Assembly (NCBI RefSeq): GCF_016031635.1
Contig: NZ_JACEGD010000040.1
Span: 1 to 64,000 of the forward strand
Direction of reading: 5' to 3'
Source of the DNA: Bradyrhizobium diversitatis
GTDB lineage: Bacteria; Pseudomonadota; Alphaproteobacteria; Rhizobiales; Xanthobacteraceae
Length of the DNA stretch: 64,000 nt
Below are positions 35,589 to 44,388 of the stretch, one piece after another. A program made the position numbers and the translations under genes. The notes under the pieces were generated by a model that searched no databases, had not been told where the DNA came from, and was given only the letters and a program-made list of their open reading frames with translations. The stretch's first letter is position 1; the number at the start of each line of letters is the position of its first letter.

Positions 35589-36569
35589 ATGCATTCGGGC
35601 GGTGTGAGTGACGACTTTTTCGGCGCGCCAAGTCTGGATTACGATGCGTGGCGGGATGCGGTCCGTACGATTTGCGGGCGCTACAGTCCCGGCGGAATCG
35701 ATCCGGAGGCCTTTTCGGGCCGGGCGCGCGCGCGAAATATCTGCGGTTTCAAGGCCGTGGACGTGAGTTTCAATGCCCGAACACTCGAGCGCACGCATCG
35801 CGACGTCCGTGCCGACGCAATCGACCACTACTATGTCCTGTTTCAGATGACCGGCCGATCGATGGTCGTGCAGAACGATCGGACGACGGAGCTTGACGTC
35901 GGTGACGTTGCGCTCGTCGATGCGGCGCTGCCCACCACGTATCTGGCCGAGGCGGGTGGCCATTGGGCTTCGCTGCAACTGTCGCGTCGATCGGTGACGT
36001 CTCATCTCGGGTCGGAGCCGCAATGCCCTTGCGAGGGCAGGGGCACGACCGCCGCGCGTTTGCTCCGCCAGCTGCTTCATGAGGACGTCGAAAACGGGGC
36101 CTGTCCATCAACTGCGGCGGATGCCTATATGCGTCTGGCCATCTACGATTTGATCGGCGCACTTTTTGCGCCATCCGAAGGTGAGGACGTTCTCCGCCAT
36201 ACCGACAAGCTGTTCGCGCGAATTTGTGCAATCGTCAGGGGCGGCTTTGCCGATCCGGCGTTCGGCCCCGGCGATGTCGCGGACCAGGCCGGAATTTCCT
36301 TGCGTTATCTCCAGAAACTCTTCACGCAGAGACATTCGACGTGCACTCAATTCATCAACGCAGTGCGTCTCGATCATGCCCTTGCCCTCTTGAAGCGCAG
36401 GTCGGCCTTGAGAACCAGCCAGTCCATCAGTGATATCGCCTACGCCTCCGGCTACAGCGACTATACCAACTTTCATCGCAGGTTCCGCTGCCGGTTCGGT
36501 CAAACGCCGGGTTCGATCGGCGGCGAAGGCCGCGGCGGAAGCGATGGAATGGAGCTCGCCGCGCGATGA
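35589..36569 (+). CDS. AraC/XylS-family regulator, probable activator of the ben locus
   Basis: 326 residues from ATG 35589, six bases after AGGAGG; the ATG at 35583 touches that site. The N-terminal half (ADAIDHYYVLFQMTGRSMVVQNDRTTELDVGDVALVDAALPT) is the AraC-binding-2 domain found in XylS/BenR/FeaR proteins. The C-terminal AraC domain has LRYLQKLFTQ and SISDIAYASGYSDYTNFHRRFRCRFGQTPG. It is transcribed away from benA, as expected for a benzoate-responsive activator, but could serve another aromatic acid. Confidence 0.87.
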   Translation: MHSGGVSDDFFGAPSLDYDAWRDAVRTICGRYSPGGIDPEAFSGRARARNICGFKAVDVSFNARTLERTHRDVRADAIDHYYVLFQMTGRSMVVQNDRTTELDVGDVALVDAALPTTYLAEAGGHWASLQLSRRSVTSHLGSEPQCPCEGRGTTAARLLRQLLHEDVENGACPSTAADAYMRLAIYDLIGALFAPSEGEDVLRHTDKLFARICAIVRGGFADPAFGPGDVADQAGISLRYLQKLFTQRHSTCTQFINAVRLDHALALLKRRSALRTSQSISDIAYASGYSDYTNFHRRFRCRFGQTPGSIGGEGRGGSDGMELAAR

Positions 36570-36596
36570 TTGTTTTCGCGACGCGGATGGGGACGA

Positions 36597-36713
36597 TCAG
36601 GCCAGCTTGGGCAGGCGCTCCATGTCCCTGATCGTGTCGATCAACTGCCGGAGCCCCGGCGGCGTCTGGCGCCGGCCCGGGTAGTAGATCGTCAGTGGGC
36701 CCCTCGGAGGCAC
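36597..36713 (-). pseudogene. C-terminal remnant of a LysR-family regulator
   Basis: Reading the minus strand to the TGA at 36597-36599, the last 34 residues include GPLTIYYPGRRQTPPGLRQL followed by IDTIRDMERLPKLA, the usual end of LysR effector domains (the YYPGRR strand and final helix). Upstream the frame continues into an Ala-rich stretch with no LysR similarity, so the rest of the gene has been lost. It lies between the AraC regulator and the aldo/keto reductase gene. Confidence 0.65.
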
Positions 36714-36813
36714 CAGCGACGCCTCGGCAGCGGCAGCGGCTCGGTTCCGAGGGCGCCCAGCAACAGCGGAGGGCATCGTGGGCCGCTGTTGCAGAGCGGC
36801 GAGTTGGCGGGCG

Positions 36814-37959
36814 CTAGGCGGGGAACTGGGGCAGCGGCGCGTTGTCTTCGATCAACCGCTGGCGCTTCAGCTCTTCCCAAAAGCCCGGAGGAACGGTTGC
36901 CATCATCGAGCTGGCATTGGCCAGGGCCTGAGCTTCCGTGTGGGCGCCGACGACCAGCGATACGGCGACATCCGGTGCTGACGAGAACTGCAGCGCGGCC
37001 GTGCGAAGATCAACGCCGAACTGGTTGGCGATGGCGCGCAGCTTGTCTCGCTTGACGATATGCTCCGCCGGGATCTTCCAGCTGTTCTGGCCGTAATTGT
37101 ATCGCGAACTACCAGTGATGAAGCCGGCATTGAGGGATGATCCCACGACGAAGCTCATGTTCTTTTGCCGTGCGACCGGGAAGAGATTGTTCAGCGCATT
37201 GGCATGATCGATCAGGGAGTATTGCGAGGCGAGCAGGCACACGTCAGGGTCCGCCTCCTGCATGACGCGCAGGATCGGTTCCGGCGTGTTTACGCCGATC
37301 CCCCACGCCTTGATGATGCCCTCCTCCCGCATCCTGGACAGCGTGGGGAAGGCACCCTTCATCGCGATCGCGAACTCCTCCTGCCACGGGCGTGGCAGCA
37401 GTTTGTTGTCCGAGGATATATCGTGCACGAACACGACGTCGATGCGATCGATACCGAGCCGCTGGGGACTGTCTTCGATCGAACGCTTCACGCCGTCAGC
37501 CGAATAGTCGAAAACAACGTTGTTCGGCGAATTTCCGTACGGAAAATTCGATCTGGCATCGTTCTTTGGAGATGCCTTGAGCAACTTTCCAACTTTGGTG
37601 GAGATCAGATAACTGTCGCGAGGCTGATTGTGCAAGAACATGCCGAAGCGCCGCTCGGCAGCGCCCAACCCGTACCACGGTGAAACGTCGAAGTAGCGGA
37701 TGCCGGCTTTCCAGGACGCTTCCAGCGTTTTGATGGCGTCTTCGTCGGTGACGACCTCGAACTCGTTGCCCAGTGGCACACCGCCGAGCCCCAAGCGGTG
37801 TCCCGATGTGAAGATCTGTTTTGCGCGATTGGTCATGGTTCTGTCTCCGTGAGGGGGCTGCTGCGCGGCAGTTGCCGGCGACGGCGCCAGGATGGTCCCA
37901 GCTGCGGCGGCTCCGGCGATTCTCAGAAAATCACGACGGCTGTTCGTTTTGTCAGGCAC
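36814..37959 (-). CDS. Tat-exported aldo/keto reductase
   Basis: 381 residues from a GTG at 37959 with AGGAGGAG just upstream. NSRRDFLRIAGAAAAG is a strong Tat signal, cleaved near ATAAQ. The AKR fold shows LGLGGVPLG, FDVSPWYGLGAAERRFG (Asp91, Tyr96), ISTKVGK and a VFVHD His, so the catalytic tetrad is complete. It resembles the aldose/pyridoxal dehydrogenase branch of the AKRs. A periplasmic AKR would need its nicotinamide cofactor loaded before export. It has its own promoter region facing response regulator 3. Confidence 0.85.
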   Translation of the reverse strand: MPDKTNSRRDFLRIAGAAAAGTILAPSPATAAQQPPHGDRTMTNRAKQIFTSGHRLGLGGVPLGNEFEVVTDEDAIKTLEASWKAGIRYFDVSPWYGLGAAERRFGMFLHNQPRDSYLISTKVGKLLKASPKNDARSNFPYGNSPNNVVFDYSADGVKRSIEDSPQRLGIDRIDVVFVHDISSDNKLLPRPWQEEFAIAMKGAFPTLSRMREEGIIKAWGIGVNTPEPILRVMQEADPDVCLLASQYSLIDHANALNNLFPVARQKNMSFVVGSSLNAGFITGSSRYNYGQNSWKIPAEHIVKRDKLRAIANQFGVDLRTAALQFSSAPDVAVSLVVGAHTEAQALANASSMMATVPPGFWEELKRQRLIEDNAPLPQFPA

Positions 37960-38093
37960 GAGTCTCCTCCTTCGCGAGTGATATCGTTCGGCTAACAATC
38001 GAAAGAAGGTTACGTTCGTTGAGCCGTGCTCAATGCCGCCTTGATATCGGCGTGATCGGTTGTGATCCCAATGCTCATGTGCGAGCCGCCTTG

Positions 38094-38105
38094 TTACCAT
38101 TGTAA
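38094..38105. promoter_or_regulatory. Palindrome TTAC-N4-GTAA upstream of response regulator 3
   Basis: GTTACCATTGTAATC around this site matches the site at 24777 in 13 of 15 bases. It lies 125 bases before response regulator 3 and 134 bases from the start of the aldo/keto reductase, in their shared divergent region. Confidence 0.3.
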
Positions 38106-38230
38106 TCATCGCGAGTTGGGGCGCTTCGCCGCTTGCCAGAGGCCGGACACCAGATGCTTTCTGACAGCAACTCTCAAAAACGTGTGCTGCGGTTCGGGGG
38201 GCCTTCCTATATCTTCAGGGGAGCCGCGAT

Positions 38231-39052
38231 ATGGAACACCCAAAAGACTGCAAGACCGACCGCGCTTGCCACCCATCCTCGGAATTGATGCGGTCGGATC
38301 TTCCATTGCCCCCAAGCGACACCTCAAAGCGCCGGGTGCCACTCTGTCTTGTCGTCGAGGACGACATGACTATGCGGCATCTGGTGACCAACTATCTCGA
38401 AGACCATGACATTCGGACCCTCTCTGCTTCGCGGCGAGAGGAGGTCCCGGCTCTTCTTCTCCGCAATTCACCGGACCTCGTGGTGCTCGATCTTCGCCTT
38501 GGTCAAGAGGACGGTCTGGATCTGCTACGCGAGATACGCGCTCAATCGGACGTGCCGGTCATCATCACGACGGGGCATCGGCGCGACGAGATCGATCGCG
38601 TGATCGGCCTTGAGTTGGGCGCGGACGACTATTTGACGAAGCCCTTCGGCCTGAGGGAACTCGTCGCCCGCATCAAAGCCGTTCTCAGACGACGAGAGGC
38701 CGTCCCGTCCCTGGCCCAGCAGCGTGATGCCGAGAAAGGCCGCTGGCGCTTTGGCAGCTGGGAGGTCGATCGGCGCCTGCGTCGGCTGACAAATTCGCAC
38801 GGCGAACCAGTCGGCCTTACGAAAGGCGAATATGCGCTGCTGATGGCCTTCCTCGATGCGCCGCAGAAACCGCTGTCCCGTGAGCATCTCCTGCAGGCGA
38901 CGCGTCTGCACGAGGATGTATACGACCGGAGCATCGACGTGCAGGTACTCCGGCTGCGCCGCAAGCTGGAAACAGATCCGAGTGTGCCGTCCGTCATCCG
39001 GACCGAACGCGGCATTGGCTATGTCTTCACGCTATCGGTGGAGCGGCTTTGA
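38231..39052 (+). CDS. OmpR/PhoB-family response regulator (paralog 3)
   Basis: 273 residues with a 36-residue extension. Acidic pocket LVVEDDM, acceptor Asp87 (LVVLDLRLGQEDGLD), TTGH and TKPFGLRELVARI are intact. The winged helix includes LTKGEYALLMAFLDAPQKPLSREHLL and LHEDVYDRSIDVQVLRLRRKLE. It is followed, on the same strand, by the DUF1127 protein, a cytochrome c peroxidase and a VirA-like kinase, which makes that kinase its most likely partner. Confidence 0.9.
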   Translation: MEHPKDCKTDRACHPSSELMRSDLPLPPSDTSKRRVPLCLVVEDDMTMRHLVTNYLEDHDIRTLSASRREEVPALLLRNSPDLVVLDLRLGQEDGLDLLREIRAQSDVPVIITTGHRRDEIDRVIGLELGADDYLTKPFGLRELVARIKAVLRRREAVPSLAQQRDAEKGRWRFGSWEVDRRLRRLTNSHGEPVGLTKGEYALLMAFLDAPQKPLSREHLLQATRLHEDVYDRSIDVQVLRLRRKLETDPSVPSVIRTERGIGYVFTLSVERL

Positions 39053-39207
39053 CGGTCGGAGGGGTGAGGAGCCACCCATTCGGCGGCGGCGCGCCGCTTC
39101 GAATGTGCCGGATTCGTATTACGGATGTAGTCGTTTTGGCCCGCGTTGGAATGTCATGGAAACGTGACGGCAGCAGAGTCTCCCATGCAAACGACATGGA
39201 GACGATC

Positions 39208-39909
39208 ATGCTGATGGTCAAGAAGACAACATACGATGGTCCACGAAGCGCGATCCAGGAGCGACCTGACGAACGTGTGCGGCACGAACGATCTCTGCCC
39301 GGAATAAGGCCCTCATCCTCGCCCGCGCGAATCGAAGAAGGTGCGCTTCAGCCGAAGGCGACGAGGCGCTTCACGAATGTCCTCGCACGATCGGCGATGG
39401 TCCCGGCCAAGGCGCTTGTCGATTTCACGGTGACCGTTGGCTCCGTTCTGACTGCCGAGTTTCTTGCTGGTTGTGCCGCCTATGCTTGTGCGATGTATCC
39501 ATACTATGCTGTGCCGGAAGAACGCGAAGCGGAAGTCGAGCTCGAGCCCGTTTCCGATCGGGCGAAGAGCGATCGGGCGCACACGGGTCGGGGAAACCTG
39601 CGCTTGATCGCGCGTCAGGTGAGCCTTCCGGTCGAGGACGTGGAATCGCATCGGCCACTGCCGCTACCGGATGCGCAGCCGTTCATGTCCAACGTTCCCC
39701 TCGTCAGTCAGCCGGCGCAATCGTCCCCAGCCTGGTACGCATCGATCGGCGCGGCGGCGCTGGCGCTGGGCAGATCGATCGCCGAACGCAGGGCCGTGCG
39801 GCGCTCCGTGGCCGAACTGCGTCAGCTCGATGATCGTCTCCTGCGAGACATGGGGCTTTGTCGTCTCGATATCGAAAACGCAGTCAAAGGTGAAATCGAT
39901 CTGAGATGA
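39208..39909 (+). CDS. DUF1127-domain protein with a long N-terminal part
   Basis: 233 residues from ATG 39208 (GGAGACG upstream). The frame is open back to 39049, but that part is not protein-like. The C-terminal 40 residues (VRRSVAELRQLDDRLLRDMGLCRLDIENAV) are the DUF1127 domain, in alphaproteobacteria usually a protein of 50-70 residues linked to RNA-related, phosphate or carbon control. Here it follows about 190 residues with a hydrophobic segment (SVLTAEFLAGCAAYACAMY). Its stop overlaps the start of the peroxidase gene (ATGA). Confidence 0.7.
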   Translation: MLMVKKTTYDGPRSAIQERPDERVRHERSLPGIRPSSSPARIEEGALQPKATRRFTNVLARSAMVPAKALVDFTVTVGSVLTAEFLAGCAAYACAMYPYYAVPEEREAEVELEPVSDRAKSDRAHTGRGNLRLIARQVSLPVEDVESHRPLPLPDAQPFMSNVPLVSQPAQSSPAWYASIGAAALALGRSIAERRAVRRSVAELRQLDDRLLRDMGLCRLDIENAVKGEIDLR

Positions 39910-40847
39910 AATCGATTGTGGCAGCCGTCTGCGCAACAGTGTTACTTGCAGGAACGTTTGCCGGCCTCGGGCCGTCGACGGTATCTTCTTCGACGGCCCC
40001 GATCGAAGCCGATGGCGAGCCGATCACGCCGATCCCGCCGCCGCCGCCGGCGGATCCCCGAAAACTCGCTCTGGGCGAGCGCCTGTTTGGCGATACGCGG
40101 CTGTCCGCCGACGGGAGGTTTGCCTGCTCATCCTGCCACGACCTCCGCACCAATGGAGCGGGTGGAGGTAGGAGCCGGAATCCGGCCTCAGGGCAGCTCG
40201 ACACGCTCACCGTGTTCAATGCAGCTCTGAGCTTTCGTCTGACGTGGGAAGGCCGTTTTCGCAGTTTTTCCGATCAGACGGAGGAGTCGATCAGAAGCCC
40301 CACCAGCATGCGCAGCACTGTTGCCGACGTCGTGCTGAAGTTGAAGGCCGATGCGGCCCTGAACAAGCAGTTTCGTGCTGCCTACGGCCGCGACGTCGAT
40401 CGCGACAGCCTGCTCGATGCCATCTCGACATTCGAGCGATCCCTGCTCACGCCGGACAGCCGCTTCGATCGGTGGCTCGCAGGCGATGCATCCGCGCTCT
40501 CTCCGGCCGAACTCGAGGGCTACAAGACCTTCAAGGCTTTCGGTTGCAGCGCGTGCCATCAAGGCGTCAACGTCGGGGGCAATCTGATCGCCCGTCAGGG
40601 CATCTTCCGCCCCCTGGTTGCACGCGGGCCTTTCCGGGTTCGTGTGCCGAGCCTGCGCAATGTCGCCGTTACCGCTCCCTATTTCCACGACGGAAGCGCC
40701 GCCACTCTCGAAGACGCTGTGCGCCGGATGGCGGCTGCGCAGCTCGATCGGACGTTGAACGATGATCAGGTCGCCTCGCTGGTTGCCTTCCTCGGAACCT
40801 TAACGGGCAACTACCGTGGCAAACCCTTGACCGGAGCGGCGCCATGA
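39906..40847 (+). CDS. Di-heme cytochrome c peroxidase / MauG family
   Basis: 313 residues. Signal peptide to about residue 21, then a Pro-rich linker (PIPPPPPADP). Heme-binding motifs are CSSCH (74-78) and CSACH (214-218). LALGERLFGDTRLSADGRFACSSCHDL and VPSLRNVAVTAPYFHDGSAATLEDAV are the family's hallmark lines. It is a periplasmic peroxidase or MauG-like oxidase. Overlaps both neighbours by ATGA, so all three genes form one translational unit. Confidence 0.9.
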   Translation: MKSIVAAVCATVLLAGTFAGLGPSTVSSSTAPIEADGEPITPIPPPPPADPRKLALGERLFGDTRLSADGRFACSSCHDLRTNGAGGGRSRNPASGQLDTLTVFNAALSFRLTWEGRFRSFSDQTEESIRSPTSMRSTVADVVLKLKADAALNKQFRAAYGRDVDRDSLLDAISTFERSLLTPDSRFDRWLAGDASALSPAELEGYKTFKAFGCSACHQGVNVGGNLIARQGIFRPLVARGPFRVRVPSLRNVAVTAPYFHDGSAATLEDAVRRMAAAQLDRTLNDDQVASLVAFLGTLTGNYRGKPLTGAAP

Positions 40848-43354
40848 GGGCCGCGCGATGGGCGGCGGTCGTGATCGGGCTGTCGGTTCTGCTGACCTGG
40901 TTCTCATGGCGCGCGGTGAATCCGGAGGCGGAGCATTATGATCGTGCACTGATCGAGATCGATCGTTTCGGCATGATCGAGGACGCGCTGTACCGTGACC
41001 TCTTCACCGCCCGCGCGGGCCTGTTACTCAATTATGACCCATTGGTCAGCGAGATCGATGGGCTGCACAAGGCCATCGCCCGCTTGCGCGCAACCGTCGA
41101 GGTCGACGGTCGGACCGCCGACATGGTCAACCGGCTCGCCGCCTCGGTGGACCGCCAGGAGCAACTGGTCGAGTATTTCAAGAGCCAGAATGCGGTCATG
41201 CACAACTCGCTGTCCTTCTTCGCGCGTTTCGCGGCGAATTCGGACCGCCGCGATCTGGACCTCGCCATCAGGTCCGCGGGGACGGCCATCCTCCACTTGA
41301 CGTTGGACACGTCGTCGACTGCGGTCAAGGAAGCCGAGGATCGCCTGGACGAACTGGACGGGCAGGCGGCCGAATCCGGGCAGGTGGTCCAGATCGAGCC
41401 CTTCCTCGCCCATGGCCGTTTGCTGCATCGGCTGCTGCCTTCGGTCGACAACATCCTGAAGAAGATGTTGTCGCTGCGACACGAGCAGGATCAGGCGGCC
41501 TTGCGCGCGACTATCCTGGACCTGCAGGTCACCTCGCGAAATTCGGCCCGCTTCTATCGCGTAATGCTCTACGGCTCCTCGATCGCGCTGATAGCATTCC
41601 TGATCTATCTCGGTCTCCGATTGAGATCACGTGCCAACGCGCTGCATCGACGCGCGGCGCTGGAACACATTATTGCGGACATATCGATGAATTTCATCAA
41701 TGCGACGCCGCAAGGCGTCGAAGCGGAAATCCAGCGAGCCATCGCTTCGTTCGGAACTTTTGCAGGATCTGATCGCGTCTATGTCGTCGTGTCCGGCGCG
41801 ACCACACGGTCGTATGTCTGGCATCAGCCGGGCAGGGAGTTCCCGCCCGGCTGGCCTGAAGCCGCGGTTGATCTGGCCTGCCGGATGGTCGACGGGGAAG
41901 GAGTCGTCCACGTGCCCGACGTGCGCCGTATGCCCGTGGGCGATAACAAGCTCTTCCTGGAGGGCATGGGTCTCGGGGGATGGGCATGTGCGATCAATAG
42001 CGATCGTCAAGGCCGCATGGTCGCGTTCGGCTTCGATGCCGTCGGCTGCAAGTGTCGCGTTTCTCACGCTGGCGAACTCGTTCTCCTGCGTATGGCCTTG
42101 GACACTTTCATCCATGCCGTCGAGCGGCAAAGTGTCGACGAGGAGCGAAATCGCCTGCAAAAGCGCTTGCAGCAGGCGCGCCGCATGGAGAGGATCGGCA
42201 CTTTCACCAGCGGCATCGCTCACAATTTCAATAACATCCTGGGAGGAATCCTCGGATATGCCGAAGTGATGGAGGAGCACGCCCGCTCCAGCCCGGCACT
42301 GGTGCGCCATCTCGCCGGGATACGGCGAAGCGCAGACCGGGCCCGCGATCTCGTCAGTCAAATCCTCATGTTCGGCCGTCGCTCCGATATTCGTCGCGAC
42401 TCCGTCAGCATAGGTGCGCTCGTCGCCGAAACGGTCTCGCTGTTGCGCGTTGCGCTGCCGCCCCGGATTGAAATGGTGGTCAGACAGCATCCGGCCGGAT
42501 TGATCGTCATTGGCGAGAGCGTGCAGCTGCAACAGGTCATCATGAACCTGTGCAACAACGCGGCGAACGCGATGCCGGAGTCAGGACGAATTGAGATCGA
42601 GATCGAGCTGCATGAGGTGCTCGACCCGATCTGCCTCAGCCACGACAAGATCGAGCCTGGCCAGTACGTGCGAATTTCGGTTTCGGACACGGGGGCGGGC
42701 ATGGACGGACCGACATTGGACCGGATATTCGAGCCGTTCTTCACGACGAGGTCCAGCGGAAACGGATTGGGACTCGCAACGGTGAAGGAGATCGTTCTCG
42801 ACCACGGCGGGGGGATCAATGTGCGCAGTTGTCCGGGCGAGGGCAGCCATTTCGACGTCTGGTTGCCGCGGGCCACGGCGGCGGCCCTCCCGGAGCAGCG
42901 TCTGCCTGAGCATACGACAGGACCGGGCAAGGTCGTGATGCTCGTAGCCGGCGACATTCACCGCCTTCGCGGTGACGAGGAAATGATTGCTGCGCTCGGC
43001 TTCGAAGCCGTGGGCTTCGCCACGGCTGAGGCCGCACGTTCCGCGTCCAAAGCAGCTCGCGACCGGTTCGATTTCGTGGTCGTGGGTCCGGTCGGCTCGC
43101 TCGGGCAATCCCTTGAACTGGCCACCGTGCTGCATCGCGAGCTTCCGTTGATTCCGATCGTCCTTGCGACGAAGACGGCATTCGAGATCGGTGCCGATGC
43201 GCTATTGGGGGCCGGCATTTCTGACGTCGTGCGATGGCCCATTGTTGCCGAGGAGATTGCGGTTGTCCTGTCGCAGATCTCCCGCGTCGGCAGGCGCGAG
43301 GTCTCGAGGCGACTGATATCGGAGGCGTCAGCGACACTTCCGGCGCTATCGTGA
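40844..43354 (+). CDS. VirA-like hybrid sensor histidine kinase
   Basis: 836 residues. Helix 1 at about 5-22 and helix 2 at about 245-263 enclose an all-helical periplasmic sensor (ARAGLLLNYDPLV, repeated Ala/Leu helices) of the VirA-type double-helical class. A GAF-like region (about 270-430) precedes HisKA, with His460 in GIAHNFNNILGGILGYAE. HATPase boxes NLCNNAANAM, DTGAGM and GNGLGLA follow. The C-terminal receiver-like domain (about 685-806) has GPVGS where the acceptor Asp should be, so it cannot be phosphorylated normally. It probably reads a signal connected with the peroxidase encoded immediately upstream. Confidence 0.88.
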   Translation: MRAARWAAVVIGLSVLLTWFSWRAVNPEAEHYDRALIEIDRFGMIEDALYRDLFTARAGLLLNYDPLVSEIDGLHKAIARLRATVEVDGRTADMVNRLAASVDRQEQLVEYFKSQNAVMHNSLSFFARFAANSDRRDLDLAIRSAGTAILHLTLDTSSTAVKEAEDRLDELDGQAAESGQVVQIEPFLAHGRLLHRLLPSVDNILKKMLSLRHEQDQAALRATILDLQVTSRNSARFYRVMLYGSSIALIAFLIYLGLRLRSRANALHRRAALEHIIADISMNFINATPQGVEAEIQRAIASFGTFAGSDRVYVVVSGATTRSYVWHQPGREFPPGWPEAAVDLACRMVDGEGVVHVPDVRRMPVGDNKLFLEGMGLGGWACAINSDRQGRMVAFGFDAVGCKCRVSHAGELVLLRMALDTFIHAVERQSVDEERNRLQKRLQQARRMERIGTFTSGIAHNFNNILGGILGYAEVMEEHARSSPALVRHLAGIRRSADRARDLVSQILMFGRRSDIRRDSVSIGALVAETVSLLRVALPPRIEMVVRQHPAGLIVIGESVQLQQVIMNLCNNAANAMPESGRIEIEIELHEVLDPICLSHDKIEPGQYVRISVSDTGAGMDGPTLDRIFEPFFTTRSSGNGLGLATVKEIVLDHGGGINVRSCPGEGSHFDVWLPRATAAALPEQRLPEHTTGPGKVVMLVAGDIHRLRGDEEMIAALGFEAVGFATAEAARSASKAARDRFDFVVVGPVGSLGQSLELATVLHRELPLIPIVLATKTAFEIGADALLGAGISDVVRWPIVAEEIAVVLSQISRVGRREVSRRLISEASATLPALS

Positions 43355-43459
43355 TGCGGAGCAATTGGCGAGACGGAGGGACTTGCGGACTTTCCTGTCA
43401 CCTGACGCTTTTCGGCGCGCAAGGGTACGAGCCAGGATGCCCTCCAAAAGGAAACAAGA

Positions 43460-44275
43460 TCAACGGGCGCGTCGCAATTGATGTGACGGTGTAGAATCGC
43501 CTCTCACGGCAGGGTACGCCGCCGGCCTGCTGGAATAGCCGAGGGCGGCGCCGATGGTCCGGGCCGCCTCCATGACGTGAACCGAATATTCCTTGATCTG
43601 CTTGCGCTTGACGCGGGTGTCGGGGCCGGACATGCCGATCGCTCCCACCAGTTCGCCGGAGCGGCCGAGGATCGCGCAAGCGCAGGCCGCGATGCCCTCG
43701 CGCCATTCGCCATGCAGCACGGAGGAGTAGCCTTGCGCGCGTGCCAGCTCGATGTCCTCCCGCAGTTCCTCGATCGTCGTTCGCGTCGTTTCGGTGTAGC
43801 GCCTCAGATGCGGCCGGAATCGTTCCAGGTAGTCATCAGGCATATGCGCGAGCATCGCCTTTCCCGTCGCCATGGTGAAAGCGGGTGCGCGCATGCCCAC
43901 GCTCGTATGGGCGCGGATATGGTGAGCGCTTTCGATCTTATCGACGTAGACGACGTCGGTATCTTCGAGCACGGACAGGTGAATGGTTTCGCCGGTGATC
44001 TCGGCAAGCTTGGTCATTGCCGGTCGCGCGACGTTGATGAGATCCATCCGGTGGATGACATGGCTGCCGAGCGCCCAGATCTTGGTCGTGAGCTCGTAAG
44101 TGCTGTGCGGAGGGATCTGGCGCACATAGCCTTGGGACTGCAAAGTCATCAGCAGCCGATGCACGTTGCTCTTGGTGAGCTTCAGCTCGCTCGCGAGGTC
44201 CGTGACCCCGCGGGGCTGCTCGCTCAGAGCAAGTGCTTCCAGGAGACGCAGTCCCTTGGTAAAAGCCTTATCCAT
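43460..44275 (-). CDS. IclR-family transcriptional regulator
   Basis: 271 residues. N-terminal winged helix-turn-helix (KGLRLLEALALSEQPRGVTDLASELKLTKSNVHRLLMTLQSQGYV) and the IclR effector domain (GETIHLSVLEDTDVVYVDKIES, GKAMLAHMP, HGEWREGIAACACAI, VGAIGMSGP). It lies just downstream of the importer genes on the same strand. It is the natural candidate to bind the paired sites at 48473 and 48661 and sense the island's substrate or its CoA derivative. An Arg-rich tail of about 20 residues is unusual. Confidence 0.9.
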   Translation of the reverse strand: MDKAFTKGLRLLEALALSEQPRGVTDLASELKLTKSNVHRLLMTLQSQGYVRQIPPHSTYELTTKIWALGSHVIHRMDLINVARPAMTKLAEITGETIHLSVLEDTDVVYVDKIESAHHIRAHTSVGMRAPAFTMATGKAMLAHMPDDYLERFRPHLRRYTETTRTTIEELREDIELARAQGYSSVLHGEWREGIAACACAILGRSGELVGAIGMSGPDTRVKRKQIKEYSVHVMEAARTIGAALGYSSRPAAYPAVRGDSTPSHQLRRAR

Positions 44276-44348
44276 CCACCAGCCAAAATAGAATGATCTT
44301 TCACTCGATCTAGCATGGCCGCGCGAACGGCAATAGCCCGGGTGTGGA

Positions 44349-44380
44349 ATCAGCCCCGATCCTTTCGGATCGGGGCTGAT
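44349..44380 (-). terminator. Strong hairpin after the solute-binding-protein gene
   Basis: Perfect 14-bp arms ATCAGCCCCGATCC / GGATCGGGGCTGAT with loop TTTC, 9 bases past the SBP stop. There is no T run on the minus side, so it may only partly stop transcription or protect the 3' end of the SBP message while letting some read-through reach iclR. Confidence 0.6.
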
Positions 44381-44388
44381 CAGCCTGC

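Noticed and set aside
36692..36880. 62-codon minus-strand frame overlapping the LysR remnant region
   Set aside because: It runs in a different frame from the recognisable LysR end and overlaps the aldo/keto reductase gene.
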